Source: Branchiostoma floridae (lineage: Eukaryota > Chordata > Leptocardii > Amphioxiformes > Branchiostomatidae). From it: a DNA stretch of 64,000 bases. Made by a program: the position numbers and the translations under genes. The stretch covers positions 30,283,146 through 30,347,145 of the forward strand of contig NC_049981.1 of the NCBI RefSeq assembly GCF_000003815.2, given 5' to 3'. The notes under the pieces are model-generated. The model was given only the letters and a program-made list of their open reading frames with translations. It was not told where the DNA came from and made no database searches. Positions 61,901-64,000 of the stretch are shown piece after piece. Within the stretch, counting starts at the first letter, position 1. Each line of letters starts with the position of its first letter.

Positions 61901-63058
61901 GTTCCAAATCACCCCTGCGCAAAAATGGAACATCCTCTTAACAGTACATTATCCCCCAAAGTGGACTGGTATTGTGAATTGACTCCAGGTAAAAACAGAG
62001 CTTGCTTCTATTTTTCAGAAAATGACAATAATCACACCTTCCATTCAGAAAATTTTCATCATGACTGAAAATTGTTGAATGACTTCATGTAATGTCATTA
62101 ACAATTTTCAGTACGATAACTAGGTGTAAGTTTAAAAAAGTATAAGCTCCTTGTGATGTGGGTACATTTATTATTGCAATGAACTTTTTTTATTCAAGTA
62201 GGGCATACGATTTAATAATTATCAAGCAGGTGCAGGTACTGTAGGAGCGTTTGTTTTCTTCAAGCTGTAAAACTATTAAACTGTTTTACTTTGTATGCAA
62301 TCAACCATCGAGCCTATTCTTATTTTAGTTTAACAACTTCCTGCCAGACCTGGAAGATACGATTGAACCTTGTTCGAGGATTTATTTTCGTCTGTCTGGT
62401 CAGTCTGTTCATACCCTGGCGCTGAGAGTGTTTTATTGGGCTGAAACTCTGGCAGTTTAAAGTTACTTACAATTTAAATGTTCAAAGTTTATGCCAAACA
62501 ACAACAGCACTAGGAAATGTGGCCACTATAGACAGGTGGTCACTATAGAGAAAATGCTGATCTATTGACTAGGAGCCATACGTTACACATGATTTCAGTA
62601 CACTGATCATTAATCATATAAACATTGCACAGGTAAGCCAATTGTTTAGATGTACAATTAAGTTCAAATAATTCTGAAGAGAAATATTGATGAGAAGATA
62701 ATCATTCTCGCCACTGTCTAACTTATAATTACGTATCAAAACTAAACGCAGATTTTCTAACTAACGCACCTTTCGCCGACTTCATCATAGGACCGCCGGC
62801 TATCAACCAAACACGGCTGTTGATTAGACTTAGAGTTTCAAACAGTCATGTGCTGTGTGCCAGTTGACAGCGAACTTCATGCTACGTGATGTTTTACATT
62901 GCTTGGACCTTCTTTCCTACAGCGGTGCTTCTACAAAATATTTAGACTGTAACACTGAGTTTTATAGAATAGAATTTGACGCAGAACAGCGTTTTTTGCT
63001 GGGTATTTTTTTTTAAACATGTCCGTGGGAATATCAGCGAGGCGGCGACGTAGGGATA

Positions 63059-63270
63059 TCAGACCGTCAACAAAAGTCGCACGGCGGCTAACGGCGCAGC
63101 GAAGATACTAGCGCTATAAATAAGCGCTTCAACTAAGGATGGCAACCCGTACAATATTTTTGTATACTGTTGAGCTAAGTAAAGTTTGTTGTTTATGAGG
63201 TTTTAGTTGTCTTTGAAGCTTTGACCCGAAATATTTTAAAGTCAAACTGCTGAAGAGAAGTAAGTGACTG
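63059..63270. repeat. Direct repeat, left copy
   Basis: AGACCGTCAACAAAAGTCGC through GAAGAGAAGTAAGTGACTGCT recurs at 63811-64000 with moderate divergence. The left copy contains GCGCTATAAATAAGCGC, a TATA-like palindrome. Confidence 0.8.
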
Positions 63271-63810
63271 CTACGATTATCGTAGATATGGCCCTTAATA
63301 AAACTGATAAAAGAAGCCTTCTCAATAGCCTAAAATGCAAGAGCTTCCGGGGGGGCTTCGCCCACCTGGGTCCCCCCCACAGTGGCCCTGCCCCTGGACC
63401 CCGCCAGGGACATTCGGCGGCCCCCGGACCCCTGTCCGACGCTTTGAAAAAATCCTGGCGAGAAGTCTGTACGGCCTGAGTCTTCAAGTTAACGTATTGT
63501 GTGGTCCCGCTTATGAATATTAATTTGCCTTCGCTTTCCTCTTCGCTGATTGGCTGAACCATTAATTGAATTAACTCTTCCTGCCGGCTAGACGCAGGTG
63601 CAGATGTCGGCTCTGTGGGGTGAACGTCCGAAAGGTCACGGCATGGAGAACGAAAGAAAACCAATTTCCCCTAAAAAAGTGCTGTAATTAAGCCTTTTAC
63701 AGTACTTTATGCCAAAAATTTTACTTGGATCATTTTACCAACTATATTATGCCTATCTATACCAAATGTTACTCATACCAGGGTACAGGGGTGCAAAATA
63801 TACCGTTATA
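63271..63810. other. GC-rich segment between the direct repeats
   Basis: 63340-63475 is strongly GC-rich (GGGGGGGCTTCGCCC, CCCCCGGACCCC). Open frames on both strands here are a consequence of the composition. A 27-codon ATG frame at about 63604 (plus) has no support. No gene is called. Confidence 0.5.
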
Positions 63811-64000
63811 AGACCGTCAACAACAGTCGCACGGAGCTAACAGCGCAGCGAAAATACCATCGCTAGCGTTTCAACTTCGGATAACAAGTTATAAGTACTG
63901 TTGAACTCAGTAACGTTAAAGTTTGTTTTTAGTTGCCTTTGACGGTTTGACCTGAAACAGTGTTACGCTAAACTCCTGAAGAGAAGTTAAGTGACTGCTG
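63811..64000. repeat. Direct repeat, right copy
   Basis: Counterpart of 63059-63270, cut by the window end. It lacks the TATA-like palindrome. Confidence 0.8.

Larger units (their letters stand above)
45855..64000 (-). other. Region upstream of the first visible PKG exon
   Basis: 18 kb in which I could not find the N-terminal PKG exons. Since v1 starts in mid-codon, at least part of this is intron. It holds SINEs, MITEs and duplications listed separately. Unassigned stretches with nothing convincing include 46501-47814, 48311-49649, 50225-51330, 52440-53808, 54618-55913, 56658-57386, 57637-59487, 59546-60536 and 61910-63058. A 164-codon open frame at 48617-49111 (plus) has no recognisable domain and is not annotated. 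Confidence 0.6.

Noticed and set aside
63242-63664. 140-codon minus-strand frame as a gene
   Set aside because: The open frame follows from a GC-rich segment between direct repeats; no conserved domain or splice context.

Overview
This looks like animal nuclear DNA, most likely from a cephalochordate (amphioxus, Branchiostoma). The identification is an inference. It rests on one vertebrate-like multi-exon kinase gene with short exons, many DNA-transposon MITEs, deuterostome-type tRNA-derived SINEs, and minisatellites that straddle exon-intron junctions, a habit I recall being reported in amphioxus. There is no prokaryotic signal, CRISPR array, rRNA or intact transposase.

The main gene lies on the minus strand from 45854 down to 5472. 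It is a cGMP-dependent protein kinase (PKG), seen as 17 consecutive phase-consistent coding exons. They encode 595 residues: cyclic-nucleotide-binding domain A, domain B, the AGC kinase domain and the AGC C-terminal tail with the stop codon. The regulatory half reads closest to vertebrate PRKG2. The N-terminal zipper and pseudosubstrate exons were not found; they must lie beyond the window or be unrecognisable in the 18 kb upstream of 45854. One 21 kb intron (18036-39131) separates two exons of the domain A/B junction and domain B and is filled with repeats.

At the extreme left (472-577, minus) there is a probable first coding exon of a second gene. It has a signal-peptide-like start, a good Kozak context and a splice donor. 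The rest of that gene would lie off the left edge.

The most unusual feature is that five of the 17 PKG exons have partial, junction-anchored local copies. The CNB-A exon has five extra tandem copies of its 3' half plus donor, and one extra copy of its 5' half plus acceptor. The kinase exons v9, v12, v13 and v14 each have one partial copy. Differences between the CNB-A 3' copies and the real exon are almost all synonymous, and the v13 copy shows the same bias but carries a frameshift. The CNB-A 5' copy would add 56 codons in frame if its acceptor were used.

The rest is mobile-element landscape: a family of about 215-bp TA-flanked MITEs (one nested inside its own kind, one nested in a Harbinger-like MITE with a paralogous empty site), GGCC-ended TWA-flanked Harbinger-like MITEs, a hAT-like foldback with 199-bp arms, a head-to-tail array of Helitron-like units ending in hairpin plus CTAG, SINEs, satellites and hairpins.
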